Counted from the stretch's first letter, positions 35,234 to 43,516 are shown. The stretch: 46,132 nt of DNA from Limnohabitans sp. Rim8 (GCA_945897465.1 CAMDFK010000026.1:1-46132); one strand, 5' to 3'. The notes: generated from the letters alone by a model not told the origin. Numbers and translations are program-made.

Positions 35234-35961
35234 AAATGTGTTCTCAGTGGCGGCATTGACACGTTTCGACTGACAACTTCGTTTGCAACGGAGTCATCGT
35301 GAAAAATTCCAAGAATGGCAATTCCCTTGTTACGGGCTTGAACAATCATGTCAACCACTGTTTCCGTATTGGCTGGGTCTAAAGAAGCCGTAGGTTCGTC
35401 AAGCAACAACAAAGGTCTGGGTTTGATAAAGCTTCGCGCTAAATTGATGCGTTGCTGTTCACCGCCAGAAAACGTAGCAGGTGGCAGATGCCAAAGGGAT
35501 TCAGGAATTCGAAGCAACTTAAGCCAATGTGCAGCCTCTTCGCGGGCATGCTCAGGCGTGATGCTGGCCATGCCGTTTTCGAGCAATGGCTCGGCCACAA
35601 TGTCAATGGCCGAGACACGCGGAATGACTCTCAGGAATTGACTGACATAAGCCATTGAGTGGCTTCGCAAATTCAATACGGAACGTGCACTGGCGTTGAC
35701 CATATCAACACACTGCTCTTTGGAGTGGCGGAGCAAAATTTCTCCCGAACTTGCACGGTAATTGCCATACGCCAATTTCAACACAGTGCTCTTGCCAGCC
35801 CCTGAAGGTCCACATAAGCGGACACATTCACCTTGATAAAGGCTTAAATCAAAATTTTGTAAAACGGTCAAAACCGTACTGTGTTGTAGGTGCAAAGTGA
35901 ATTGCTTGCTCACATTCTTCATCTGCAACGTGGGCTTTGTTTCAAGGCTTTGAAGGGTCAT
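35230..35961 (-). CDS. phnL: C-P lyase ABC-type subunit PhnL
   Basis: A 243-residue ABC-type ATPase without a membrane partner. Walker A is GPSGAGKST, the signature FSGGEQQRINLARSF and Walker [14 protein letters not shown]. As part of the C-P lyase assembly it probably works with PhnK rather than in transport. It has 4-base overlaps with phnK and phnM. Confidence 0.94.
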   Translation of the reverse strand: MTLQSLETKPTLQMKNVSKQFTLHLQHSTVLTVLQNFDLSLYQGECVRLCGPSGAGKSTVLKLAYGNYRASSGEILLRHSKEQCVDMVNASARSVLNLRSHSMAYVSQFLRVIPRVSAIDIVAEPLLENGMASITPEHAREEAAHWLKLLRIPESLWHLPPATFSGGEQQRINLARSFIKPRPLLLLDEPTASLDPANTETVVDMIVQARNKGIAILGIFHDDSVANEVVSRNVSMPPLRTHL

Positions 35962-36746
35962 GGCTGCAATACCGAGGAAACCAATAACTGGGTATACGGA
36001 TGCTGAGGGTCGTCCAATACTTGGTCGGTCAACCCAGCTTCAACCGCTTGACCGTTTTGCATGACCATCATGCGTTGAGCAATCAGCCTTGCAACAGCCA
36101 AATCGTGTGTCACGATGATCGCTGCGAGGTTCATTTGGCGCGTCAAAGTGCGCAACATGTCCAGTAATTTAGCCTGAACGGAAACATCCAAACCCGATGT
36201 GGGTTCATCCATAAATACCAAGCGGGGTTGCGTGATGAGGTTACGCGCAATCTGCAGTCTTTGGCGCATGCCGCCGGAAAAAGTATGGGGTCGATCGTCA
36301 ATTCGATCCGGGTGAATTTCTACCCGTTCTAGCCAATCGATCGCTTGCTCCCGCAATTTCCCATAATGGCGATGCCCCAATGCCATCAAGCGCTCGCATA
36401 CATTGGCACCAGCCGACACATTCATGCGAAGTCCATCCGCAGCATTTTGATGAACAAATCCCCAATCAGTCCTTGCCAACATAAGTCGTTGCGCCTCAGA
36501 CATGCCATAAACATCGTGCAAGCCATGATTGCGAAGATCAAAAAACACGTGGCCTGCACTGGGTTCATGCCGGGCAGCCAAGGCGTTCAGCAAAGTGGTT
36601 TTGCCAGATCCTGACTCCCCCACAATGGCCAAGACTTCGCCAGGCCAAAGGTCAAATGAGATGTCGCAAACCGCATTTCGCGCCCCATAAGCGCACGACA
36701 AGCCCGCGACCCGCATCAGTGGCAGGGTGGCATCTGTATCCATCAT
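35958..36746 (-). CDS. phnK: C-P lyase ABC-type subunit PhnK
   Basis: A 262-residue ABC-type ATPase with Walker A GESGSGKTTLLN, signature FSGGMRQRLQIARNL and Walker B LVFMDEPTSGLD. In E. coli PhnK docks on the PhnGHIJ core complex. The stretch WGFVHQNAADGLRMNVSAG after the Q-loop is typical for PhnK. It overlaps phnJ and phnL by 4 bases each. Confidence 0.94.
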   Translation of the reverse strand: MMDTDATLPLMRVAGLSCAYGARNAVCDISFDLWPGEVLAIVGESGSGKTTLLNALAARHEPSAGHVFFDLRNHGLHDVYGMSEAQRLMLARTDWGFVHQNAADGLRMNVSAGANVCERLMALGHRHYGKLREQAIDWLERVEIHPDRIDDRPHTFSGGMRQRLQIARNLITQPRLVFMDEPTSGLDVSVQAKLLDMLRTLTRQMNLAAIIVTHDLAVARLIAQRMMVMQNGQAVEAGLTDQVLDDPQHPYTQLLVSSVLQP

Positions 36747-37612
36747 GAGACCACCTGTCTTTTGCCGCAGTAGTCACTGTCCGAACAGACAAACATTTTT
36801 TTGCCTTGATCGTCCATGATGACTTCATCCAAGAAACTCTCACTGGAACCACAGAGTTCGCAGATCGAATGCCAACGTTGAACTTCAAAGGGGTGATCTT
36901 CAAAACCCAAGCTCTCAACATGGGTGAAAGGCGGAATGGCATAAATGCGCTTTTCGCGACCTGCGCCAAACAACTGCAAGGCAGGATTCTGATGCATCTT
37001 GGGGTTATCAAATTTTGGAATGGGCGATGGAGACATGATGTAGCGACCATTGACCAATACCGGGTAGTCGTATGTGCTCGAGATGTGCCCAAAATGCGCC
37101 AAATCTTCAAACAAATTGACGTGCATGAGTCCATACTCCTGCAGAGCATGCAGTTTTCGCGTGACCTCTTCGCGAGGCTCTAGTCGCTGCATGGGTTCTG
37201 GCACAGGTACTTGGTACACCAAAATCTGACCCTCATGCAGAGGCGTTTCAGGAATGCGGTGACGTGTTTGGATGATGCTGGCCACTGTGGTGTCGGTGGT
37301 CACTTCAACGCCGGTAGTTCTTTGGAAAAACCGCCGAATGTTCACAGCGTTCACCGTGTCGTCAGAGCCTTGGTCGATGACCTTGAGCACATCGCTTGGA
37401 CCAATGATTGAGGCTGTGACCTGAATCCCACCTGTGCCCCAGCCATAGGGCAATGGCATCTCGCGCGAGCCAAACGGCACTTGGTAGCCCGGTATGGTCA
37501 CAGCCTTCAAAATGGCGCGGCGAATCATGCGTTTTGTTCGCTCGTCCAAATAAGCAAAGTTGATGTGCGGATCACGAATTGGCGCAAGTTCACCAAGATT
37601 ATTTTGCGACAT
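36743..37612 (-). CDS. phnJ: Alpha-D-ribose 1-methylphosphonate 5-phosphate C-P lyase PhnJ
   Basis: A 289-residue radical-SAM enzyme that cuts the carbon-phosphorus bond. All four key cysteines are kept with E. coli spacing: C251-x2-C254 in ICELCGSS, then C276 and C282 in FVCSDSDYCGKR (x21 and x5 between them). The glycine thought to carry the radical corresponds to Gly42 in VTIPGYQVPFG. The ATG at 37612 has AAGGA 5 bases before it; an ATG at 37618 is closer to that site and less likely. The start overlaps the end of phnI by 14 bases. Confidence 0.97.
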   Translation of the reverse strand: MSQNNLGELAPIRDPHINFAYLDERTKRMIRRAILKAVTIPGYQVPFGSREMPLPYGWGTGGIQVTASIIGPSDVLKVIDQGSDDTVNAVNIRRFFQRTTGVEVTTDTTVASIIQTRHRIPETPLHEGQILVYQVPVPEPMQRLEPREEVTRKLHALQEYGLMHVNLFEDLAHFGHISSTYDYPVLVNGRYIMSPSPIPKFDNPKMHQNPALQLFGAGREKRIYAIPPFTHVESLGFEDHPFEVQRWHSICELCGSSESFLDEVIMDDQGKKMFVCSDSDYCGKRQVVS

Positions 37613-38693
37613 GATCATCCTTCAGCACAGCATGCGACTGCCGCATTTTTCTGACCAACTCCAATTCAGATTGGAAATCGACGTAGTGTGGCAATTTCAA
37701 GTGTTGAACAAAGCCTGAACTTTCCAAACTGTCACTGTGAGACATGACAAATTCTTGCATTTGGGCGGGCGCAATCACGTCCTCACCCAACTCGTCAGCA
37801 CGCAGTGCGCGGTCTACCAAGGCCATGGCCATGGCTTTTCTTTCACTGTGCCCAAATGCCAAGCCATAACCCCTCGTAAACTGTGGCGGCTGTGTTTGAC
37901 TGCCCTGAAATTGATTGATCATTTGACATTCAGTAATGGCCACATCGCCTGCAGAAATTTCAAAACCGAGTTCTTCAGGCACGATGAAAATTTCGACAGT
38001 ACCAAAACGAATTTCACCCACAAAAGGGTGGGATTCCGAATATCCACGCTGTGTGGAGTAAGCCATGGCCAATAAAAAACCTTCGTCTGCACGGGCTAGG
38101 TTTTGGAGTCTGGCAGAACGGTCTGCAGGAAACTTTAAAGGTTGACGAGTCAAATCAAAAGGCTCCGGATCACCCTCTTTCGCACATTGACCCTCTAGAA
38201 GACTTTCTTGATCAAGCAGATCGACCACTCTTGGGGTTGGTCCTTGGTTAACGGGCGCTTTGGACGCCGCGGGCACCAAACTGCCTGTAGCTAACAAACT
38301 GAAATCAAGCAGGCGTTGTGTGTAGTCGTGGGTGGGGCCCAAGACTTGACCACCGGGAAGGTCTTTGAATGCGGCTGAGATTCGCCTGGAAATTTGCATG
38401 TCTGCGGTGTTGAGTGGTTGGGTGTAACCCAGTCGAGGCAATGTGGCCCGATAAGCACGCAACAAAAAAATGGCCTCAACCAAATCCCCCGCACTTTGCT
38501 TGATGGCCAGCGCCGCCAACTTGGGGTCGTAAACAGCCCCTTCAGTCATCACACGGTCAACGCTCAAACGAAGTTGCTGACAAATCTGCGAAACACTCAA
38601 CTCTGGCACATCAGGATCACCACGACGTTGTTGTGCCAGTAATTTGTAACTATTGAGAATGGCAGTCTCGCCGCCTTTGACTGCAACGTACAT
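37599..38693 (-). CDS. phnI: C-P lyase subunit PhnI
   Basis: A 364-residue protein with the family start MYVAVKGGETAILNS and the histidine-bearing end SSGFVQHLKLPHYVDFQSEL. With PhnG, H and L it attaches the phosphonate to ribose by replacing the adenine of ATP; PhnI alone acts as a nucleosidase. Length is normal. It follows phnH after 4 bases. Confidence 0.96.
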   Translation of the reverse strand: MYVAVKGGETAILNSYKLLAQQRRGDPDVPELSVSQICQQLRLSVDRVMTEGAVYDPKLAALAIKQSAGDLVEAIFLLRAYRATLPRLGYTQPLNTADMQISRRISAAFKDLPGGQVLGPTHDYTQRLLDFSLLATGSLVPAASKAPVNQGPTPRVVDLLDQESLLEGQCAKEGDPEPFDLTRQPLKFPADRSARLQNLARADEGFLLAMAYSTQRGYSESHPFVGEIRFGTVEIFIVPEELGFEISAGDVAITECQMINQFQGSQTQPPQFTRGYGLAFGHSERKAMAMALVDRALRADELGEDVIAPAQMQEFVMSHSDSLESSGFVQHLKLPHYVDFQSELELVRKMRQSHAVLKDDHVAK

Positions 38694-38697
38694 GTGT

Positions 38698-39324
38698 TCA
38701 GTCCTTCACTTGAGTTGAACGAGGCAAACCAATCAAGGTGTCGCTCAGGGTAAAGAAGAAGTCCAAGCCGCAGGGTGTGTGAACCTGACTGAGTCTGCGC
38801 ATGTGAACAAAATTTTCAGAAAGGCCCACCAATTTCAAATGCTTGCTGCCCTTGATGCCTGGACCGGTAAGAGTCCACGCATCATCGCTGGGCGAGGTGG
38901 CAAAGTCCTGCACTTGCACCACGCAAATAGCAGACTGATCTGGATACTGGGCAGTGCCTTGGGATAAATTTTCAAAGGAAGGTAGCTCATGGGCATGGGC
39001 CACCCATACAAAATCAGCCAGTCCGGAATCGGTGACCAAGCTACAACCTGTGTGGAATCTGAGCCAAGCAGCAGCGTCACTGCCAGTAAAACCAGCAGAA
39101 AGCCATACCTTGCAGTCTTGGTCCAGCAAAGCCAACAACAAAGCTGCAGCTGCAGCATGCGCTTGTTGAGGAATGTGCATGCTGGGATTTGACAAACTCA
39201 AATCAAGGGTCTGAGGTTGTCCCGGCAAACACAATGCCTCCAAGGATTGCCGAAAAACGGCTTGACTGCAACGCGAAGGATCGGAAAACCCGCGCCCCAT
39301 ATCTTTCAATGATGGCGCATTCAT
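38698..39324 (-). CDS. phnH: C-P lyase subunit PhnH
   Basis: A 208-residue structural subunit of the PhnGHIJ core complex. The N-terminus GFSDPSRCSQAVFRQSLEAL and LCLPGQPQTLD match the PhnH start, and the end reads CGLDFFFTLSDTLIGLPRSTQ. No catalytic motif is expected. It overlaps phnG by 4 bases. Confidence 0.93.
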   Translation of the reverse strand: MNAPSLKDMGRGFSDPSRCSQAVFRQSLEALCLPGQPQTLDLSLSNPSMHIPQQAHAAAAALLLALLDQDCKVWLSAGFTGSDAAAWLRFHTGCSLVTDSGLADFVWVAHAHELPSFENLSQGTAQYPDQSAICVVQVQDFATSPSDDAWTLTGPGIKGSKHLKLVGLSENFVHMRRLSQVHTPCGLDFFFTLSDTLIGLPRSTQVKD

Positions 39325-39848
39325 GCGTCTTCTCCTTGGTCTTGAGAGCTTTGCCCCGATTCACGTGCTACTGTGAAAAAATCCACTTTGGTGGCTTGCG
39401 CTTGTGCATTTTTTTCCAGCGTTTGCTCAGACAAAAATTCACTGATAGGCTTCAACAACAAGTGATCCCAATGCTCGTGCAAAGCGGGTTCTTGCAATAA
39501 CGCATCAGCAATCGCTGCAAGCTGTGCATGACGATGGGAGCCGCCCAAAACATAAGCTACACCGACCTGATGACATCCCGTTAAATGAGGATCGGGCTTC
39601 AAAACACATCGTGTCAAGCTCACTTCGCCCAAATTAAAGCGTTGACCTGTTCCACCAGCCCGGCCCTGCACCATCATGAGACCTGTCTCGGCAGGGCGGA
39701 GCCACTCCAAATTGCCCAAGCTTTGATCAGCGAGAAATTTTTCCAACATCTCCTCCGGCGCTCTCGCCAAAAGAGCCATCCATTTTTGTCTGGCCAACAC
39801 CGGAGACTGCAAATTGCTGTTGGTTTCCCTGTAATCTTTATGCAACAT
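39321..39848 (-). CDS. phnG: C-P lyase subunit PhnG
   Basis: A 175-residue subunit of the core complex. The family motif ARQKWMALLARAPEEMLE lies near the N-terminus and GRAGGTGQRFNLGEVSLTRC in the middle, followed by the histidine-containing GCHQVGVAYVLGGSHRHA. The frame is open to 39896, but the ATG at 39848 fits the family and the promoter, leaving a leader of roughly 20 bases. It is the first gene of phnGHIJKLM. Confidence 0.93.
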   Translation of the reverse strand: MLHKDYRETNSNLQSPVLARQKWMALLARAPEEMLEKFLADQSLGNLEWLRPAETGLMMVQGRAGGTGQRFNLGEVSLTRCVLKPDPHLTGCHQVGVAYVLGGSHRHAQLAAIADALLQEPALHEHWDHLLLKPISEFLSEQTLEKNAQAQATKVDFFTVARESGQSSQDQGEDA

Positions 39849-39873
39849 TGTTTCGATAAAGTAGAAAAATACA

Positions 39874-39907
39874 ACGGTAAATAAATTGCATTTCAACTTT
39901 ATGACTT
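39874..39907 (-). promoter_or_regulatory. PHO box and -10 of the phnGHIJKLM operon, possibly bidirectional
   Basis: On the minus strand AAGTCAT-AAAG-TTGAAAT (39907-39890), 9 of 14 bases, resembles the E. coli phoA box in its centre (GTCATAAAGTTG). After exactly 10 bases comes TACCGT (39879-39874). Read on the plus strand, the same 18 bases are ATTTCAA-CTTT-ATGACTT, which resembles the second phnC box, with TATCTA (39918-39923) 10 bases later. That direction would start the transcript only about 6 bases before the DUF1045 start codon, so it is less certain. Confidence 0.65.
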
Positions 39908-39935
39908 TTCAAAAAAATATCTAAGGGCCATTTCA

Positions 39936-40658
39936 TTGCTGCACTCAACATATCGTCATGCGGCTTATTTTTCGCCAGCTTTGGATTCCCAGGCTTGGCA
40001 ACTTGGGTCGCATTGGCTTGGACGAAATGCACACCAATTGGTAGCTATCAAGCAGCCTGAATTTAAAGGCTTGAGTGCTCAATTCTTTGAGCAAGTCACG
40101 CGTGCACCCAGACTCTATGGCTGGCATGCCACTCTCAAGGCGCCATTTGAATTGAATTCCAATGTCAGTCTTGAAGATCTTCGCAATGCATTTAAGAATC
40201 TTTCATTCGATTCGGTCAATGCATTTCACGTGCCTATGAAATTAGACGATATGGGTGATTTTCTCGCCTTGGTTCCATCTCATTACAGTCAAGAATTGCA
40301 AGCCTTGGCCGATCTTTGTGTTCATGCCTTACACCCACTTGCCCTGCCCCTTTCAGAGGCAGAAATTCAACGCAGGTCCAGTTCAGGTTTAACGGGCAGA
40401 CAACATGAGTTGCTGGCGCAATGGGCGTACCCTTTTGTTATGGATCAATTCCAATTTCACATGACCCTTACGGGATCATTGAAAGACTGCGACCCCCAAC
40501 ACAAGGACGGCTTGAAAGCGGCTGCCATCGAATGGTTCGCTCCAATTTTGGAAAACGGCATGAACATTGATGCTGTCACTTGGTTTTCGCAAGATCAAAA
40601 GCATGGCGATTTCAGGTGGGTTGAACGCTTTGAATTGGGCCCATCAAATTGCGCTTGA
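39936..40658 (+). CDS. DUF1045 phosphonate-operon protein (2H phosphoesterase-like)
   Basis: A 240-residue protein of the family found in many C-P lyase operons (TIGR03223 type), related to 2'-5' RNA ligase-like 2H phosphoesterases. The expected start YRHAAYFSPALDSQAW is present, one histidine motif is in GWHATLKAPF and the other in FHMTLTGSL; together they make the H-x-T/S-L pair of a 2H site. No ATG is available at the right place. The TTG at 39936 has AAGGG 8 bases before it and is my choice. A role in processing cyclic ribose phosphates has been suggested by gene context, not proven. It overlaps phnN by 10 bases. Confidence 0.85.
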   Translation: MLHSTYRHAAYFSPALDSQAWQLGSHWLGRNAHQLVAIKQPEFKGLSAQFFEQVTRAPRLYGWHATLKAPFELNSNVSLEDLRNAFKNLSFDSVNAFHVPMKLDDMGDFLALVPSHYSQELQALADLCVHALHPLALPLSEAEIQRRSSSGLTGRQHELLAQWAYPFVMDQFQFHMTLTGSLKDCDPQHKDGLKAAAIEWFAPILENGMNIDAVTWFSQDQKHGDFRWVERFELGPSNCA

Positions 40659-41218
40659 TTTACGTGATTGGACCCTCTGGCGCAGGCAAGGACAGCTTAC
40701 TCAATGGCTTGGCAGGCATGGATACCCCTTTGCCTTTGTATTTCGCTAAACGCACCATCACAAGAAGCCACCACCAAAGCAACGAAAACCACGAGTCCGT
40801 GGACGAATCAACATTTGAGTCCATGTTGCACAACAATGCATTTGCATTGAACTGGTTTGCCAACGGCTTGCACTATGGCATACGGCACTCCGAACTGAGC
40901 CAGATGCATGCGGGCATGTGGGTCATGGTGAATGGTTCACGCGCATATTTGGAAGAAGCCAAAAAGCGTTTTCCCGGCCTCACTGTGTTGCACATTACCG
41001 CCCCAAAAGAAGTTTTGCGCACCAGGCTGTTGATGAGGGGGAGAGAATCTGCGCAGGACATTGAAGCCAGGCTGAACCGACCCCAAAGCTTAGCGCCGGA
41101 ACCTCCAGATTTATGTTTGTTGAACGAGGGCAGTTTGGAAGTAAGCTTTGGCACGTTAAAAAAATTATTACATCAACACACATCAACATATTCGCACAAC
41201 ACTGGGCATATTGACTAA
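40649..41218 (+). CDS. phnN: Ribose 1,5-bisphosphate phosphokinase PhnN
   Basis: A 189-residue kinase of the guanylate-kinase fold. Walker A is GPSGAGKDS at about residues 8-16, and the typical FAKRTITR follows. It makes PRPP from ribose 1,5-bisphosphate and ATP, the last step of the E. coli-type C-P lyase route. The start is a TTG inside the end of the DUF1045 gene, so expression is probably coupled. The gene stands opposite to phnG-M. Confidence 0.92.
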   Translation: MRLIYVIGPSGAGKDSLLNGLAGMDTPLPLYFAKRTITRSHHQSNENHESVDESTFESMLHNNAFALNWFANGLHYGIRHSELSQMHAGMWVMVNGSRAYLEEAKKRFPGLTVLHITAPKEVLRTRLLMRGRESAQDIEARLNRPQSLAPEPPDLCLLNEGSLEVSFGTLKKLLHQHTSTYSHNTGHID

Positions 41219-41269
41219 TGGTCAAAATCAATATTTAAGACTTGTTTTTAAATTAATTTTGTAAAGAAA

Positions 41270-41686
41270 ATGCAAGAAATTCGCACATATAACGATACAA
41301 CAGATAAAATTATGGTCGTTGAACTTTGGCAAAAGATTTTTGGTTATGACACAGCTCACAATGACCCCTATTTGACGATCACAAAAAAATTGGCTGTTCA
41401 TGATGGTCTTTTTTTTGTAGCTGTAGAAAAATTTCAAATTGTGGGCACCATTATGGCGGGTTATGATGGTCACCGTGGTTGGCTTTACTCTGTCGCTGTG
41501 GATCCAATAATGCGCCATCAAGGCTTAGGTAGTCTTCTCGTTCACCACGCCGAATCAGCGCTGAAGAGTTTAGGCTGCTTAAAAGTCAAGTTGCAAATAT
41601 TAAATACAAATATACCTGTTACTTCATTTTATAAAAGACTAGGTTATGAAATTGAGCCCACTGTAAGTATGGGAAAAATACTTTAA
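41270..41686 (+). CDS. GNAT family N-acetyltransferase, YpeA-like
   Basis: A 138-residue acetyltransferase. The acetyl-CoA motif is VDPIMRHQGLGSLL, preceded by GTIMAGYDGHRGWLYSVA, which resembles E. coli YpeA closely. The end, TSFYKRLGYEIEPTVSMGK, is the GNAT C-terminal part. The gene is markedly AT-rich. In other phn clusters an acetyltransferase (PhnO) acetylates aminoalkylphosphonates; this one is not obviously PhnO, so that role is only suggested by position, 51 bases behind phnN. Confidence 0.85.
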   Translation: MQEIRTYNDTTDKIMVVELWQKIFGYDTAHNDPYLTITKKLAVHDGLFFVAVEKFQIVGTIMAGYDGHRGWLYSVAVDPIMRHQGLGSLLVHHAESALKSLGCLKVKLQILNTNIPVTSFYKRLGYEIEPTVSMGKIL

Positions 41687-41705
41687 ATCACAATACTCAC
41701 CAACG

Positions 41706-42554
41706 ATGACTTCAAAATCACACAATCATGGAAATGTAGCCTTGATCACTGGGGCAAATATCGGCATTGGTCGAATTACGGCAATTGAATTGGCTAAAAA
41801 TGGCTTTAAGGTTGTCATTGCTGGACGCTCTCTTGAAAGAACGCAACCTGTTTTGGATCAAATTAACTCACTGGAAGTTCATCAAAAGCCCATTTTTATA
41901 CCCTTGGAATTGGCAAGTCTTGCCTCCGTGAGAGAATGCGCCCGACTCTTTTTAGAACTTAACTTACCATTACATTTACTTATCAACAATGCAGGTGTCG
42001 CCGGCCAAAGAGGTTTGACACAAGACGGATTTGAGATGGCCTTTGGAATTAATCATTTAGGCCATTTTTTATTGACACAATTGTTGCTTGAAAAATTACA
42101 ATCATCTCGACTTTCACGTGTTATCACTGTTTCGAGTCGTGCACACAAAAGGGCTTCGGGTTTTGATTGGGAGGCTTTGCGTCAACCCACAAAATCTTGG
42201 ACCGGCATTCAAGAATACGCCAATTCAAAACTGGCCAATGTTCTTTTCAGCTCTGAATTGGCAAAAAGAACACATGGAAGCGAAATTTCAACTTACTCCT
42301 TGCATCCTGGCGTTGTGGATACAGAGATTTGGCGTGCTGCTCCACATTGGGCACGCAAATTATTGAGGCTTCGCGGATTTCTTACACCAGAGGAAGGGGC
42401 GCTCACAACTTTGCACTGTGCGATTCATGCCCCCCATCAAGAAACAGGCTTGTACTATGCTGATCGTCAGCCAATGCCAACCTCTGCACTAGGTTGCAAT
42501 GCCAAATTGGCAGCAGACTTGTGGGAGCGGAGTGAGGTTTGGGTTAATCAATAA
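41706..42554 (+). CDS. Short-chain dehydrogenase/reductase, retinol-dehydrogenase-like
   Basis: A 282-residue oxidoreductase. The NAD(P)-binding motif is TGANIGIG, the structural NNAG is in LLINNAGVAG, and the catalytic YxxxK is YANSK in GIQEYANSKLANVLF; a serine precedes it in TVSSRAHK. The C-terminal LHPGVVDTEIW is usual in the retinol dehydrogenase-like group. The arginine after TGANIGIGR and AGRS suggest NADP preference. It lies 19 bases behind the GNAT gene. A substrate among ribose or phosphonate intermediates is conceivable but unsupported. Confidence 0.85.
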   Translation: MTSKSHNHGNVALITGANIGIGRITAIELAKNGFKVVIAGRSLERTQPVLDQINSLEVHQKPIFIPLELASLASVRECARLFLELNLPLHLLINNAGVAGQRGLTQDGFEMAFGINHLGHFLLTQLLLEKLQSSRLSRVITVSSRAHKRASGFDWEALRQPTKSWTGIQEYANSKLANVLFSSELAKRTHGSEISTYSLHPGVVDTEIWRAAPHWARKLLRLRGFLTPEEGALTTLHCAIHAPHQETGLYYADRQPMPTSALGCNAKLAADLWERSEVWVNQ

Positions 42555-42613
42555 CCCAATTTTGCCAACCGAATTTTAATTCAATATTTATCGTCATTTA
42601 TTGGAACCAAACC

Positions 42614-43516
42614 ATGCAAAACAACCCATTTGATAAACCCGGAAAATTCTTCAAGGGTAACCTCCATACACACTCGAATATTTCAGATGGCAAATTGTCT
42701 CCTGAAGAGGTTTGTTTAAAATATAAAGAAAAAAACTACGACTTTATATGTTTGTCTGACCACTTCTTACCCAAATACGACTTTCCTGTGACTGATACCC
42801 GTGCATTCAGGTCTAAGGACTTTACAACCATCTTGGGCGCGGAGGTTCACTTGCCCTCAACCATGATTGGGGAAAAATGGCACATCTTGGCGAACGGGTT
42901 ACCACTGGATTTTGAACCTCCGCAAAATCATGAACGAGCGCCAGAATTGGCCGCAAGATGTGCATCTGCCGGTGCTTTTGTAACGATTGTTCATCCCGAA
43001 TGGTATGGCGTTGGTGTTGAAGATGCTCTAACCATTCAATCGGCTCACGCCATTGAAGTCTATAACCATACCTCTGAACTAAGGGCAGCACGTGGATTTG
43101 GATGGGGTCTTCTAGACCAATTGCTTTCTAGGGGGCATCACCTCAATGCATTGGCCACGGACGATGCGCACTTTGAAATCGATGATGCTTTTGGCGGCTG
43201 GGTCATGGTCAAAGCAGATGAGCGCGATCCTGACGCTTTACTCGCTGCACTTAAATCTGGCCATTATTATTCCTCTCAGGGTCCTGAGATCTACGATATT
43301 CGTTTTGAAGCCGACGAAGTTGTTGTTGATTGCTCACCCGCATATGGTGTCTACTTGTTGGGCAAAGGATCCCGCGCTGTTCAAAGTGAAAATCGCGGGC
43401 AAACGACCGCAAGACTTGACGCATCACGCATGGGTAAAGCTGGGGTGATGCGCGTGACAGTTGTCGATGAACAAGGACGAGCTGCGTGGAGCAATCCCAT
43501 GTGGCGGCCAATGTAA
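42614..43516 (+). CDS. PHP-domain metallohydrolase in the C-P lyase cluster
   Basis: A 300-residue PHP-superfamily protein. All expected metal ligands are visible in order: HTH in GNLHTHSNISDG, DH in CLSDHFLP, ExH in GAEVHLPS, H in TIVHPEWYG and DxH in ATDDAHFEID. A C-terminal domain of about 90 residues follows. No PhnP (beta-lactamase fold) is seen in the window. A PHP enzyme named PhnPP has been described, as I recall, as hydrolysing both ester bonds of 5-phosphoribosyl 1,2-cyclic phosphate, and this gene is in the right place to act similarly. It is 59 bases behind the SDR gene. Confidence 0.8.
   Translation: MQNNPFDKPGKFFKGNLHTHSNISDGKLSPEEVCLKYKEKNYDFICLSDHFLPKYDFPVTDTRAFRSKDFTTILGAEVHLPSTMIGEKWHILANGLPLDFEPPQNHERAPELAARCASAGAFVTIVHPEWYGVGVEDALTIQSAHAIEVYNHTSELRAARGFGWGLLDQLLSRGHHLNALATDDAHFEIDDAFGGWVMVKADERDPDALLAALKSGHYYSSQGPEIYDIRFEADEVVVDCSPAYGVYLLGKGSRAVQSENRGQTTARLDASRMGKAGVMRVTVVDEQGRAAWSNPMWRPM

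Noticed and set aside
41270-41686. Naming the GNAT protein PhnO
   Set aside because: It resembles YpeA more than PhnO in GYDGHRG and the C-terminal part; only its position suggests a phosphonate role.
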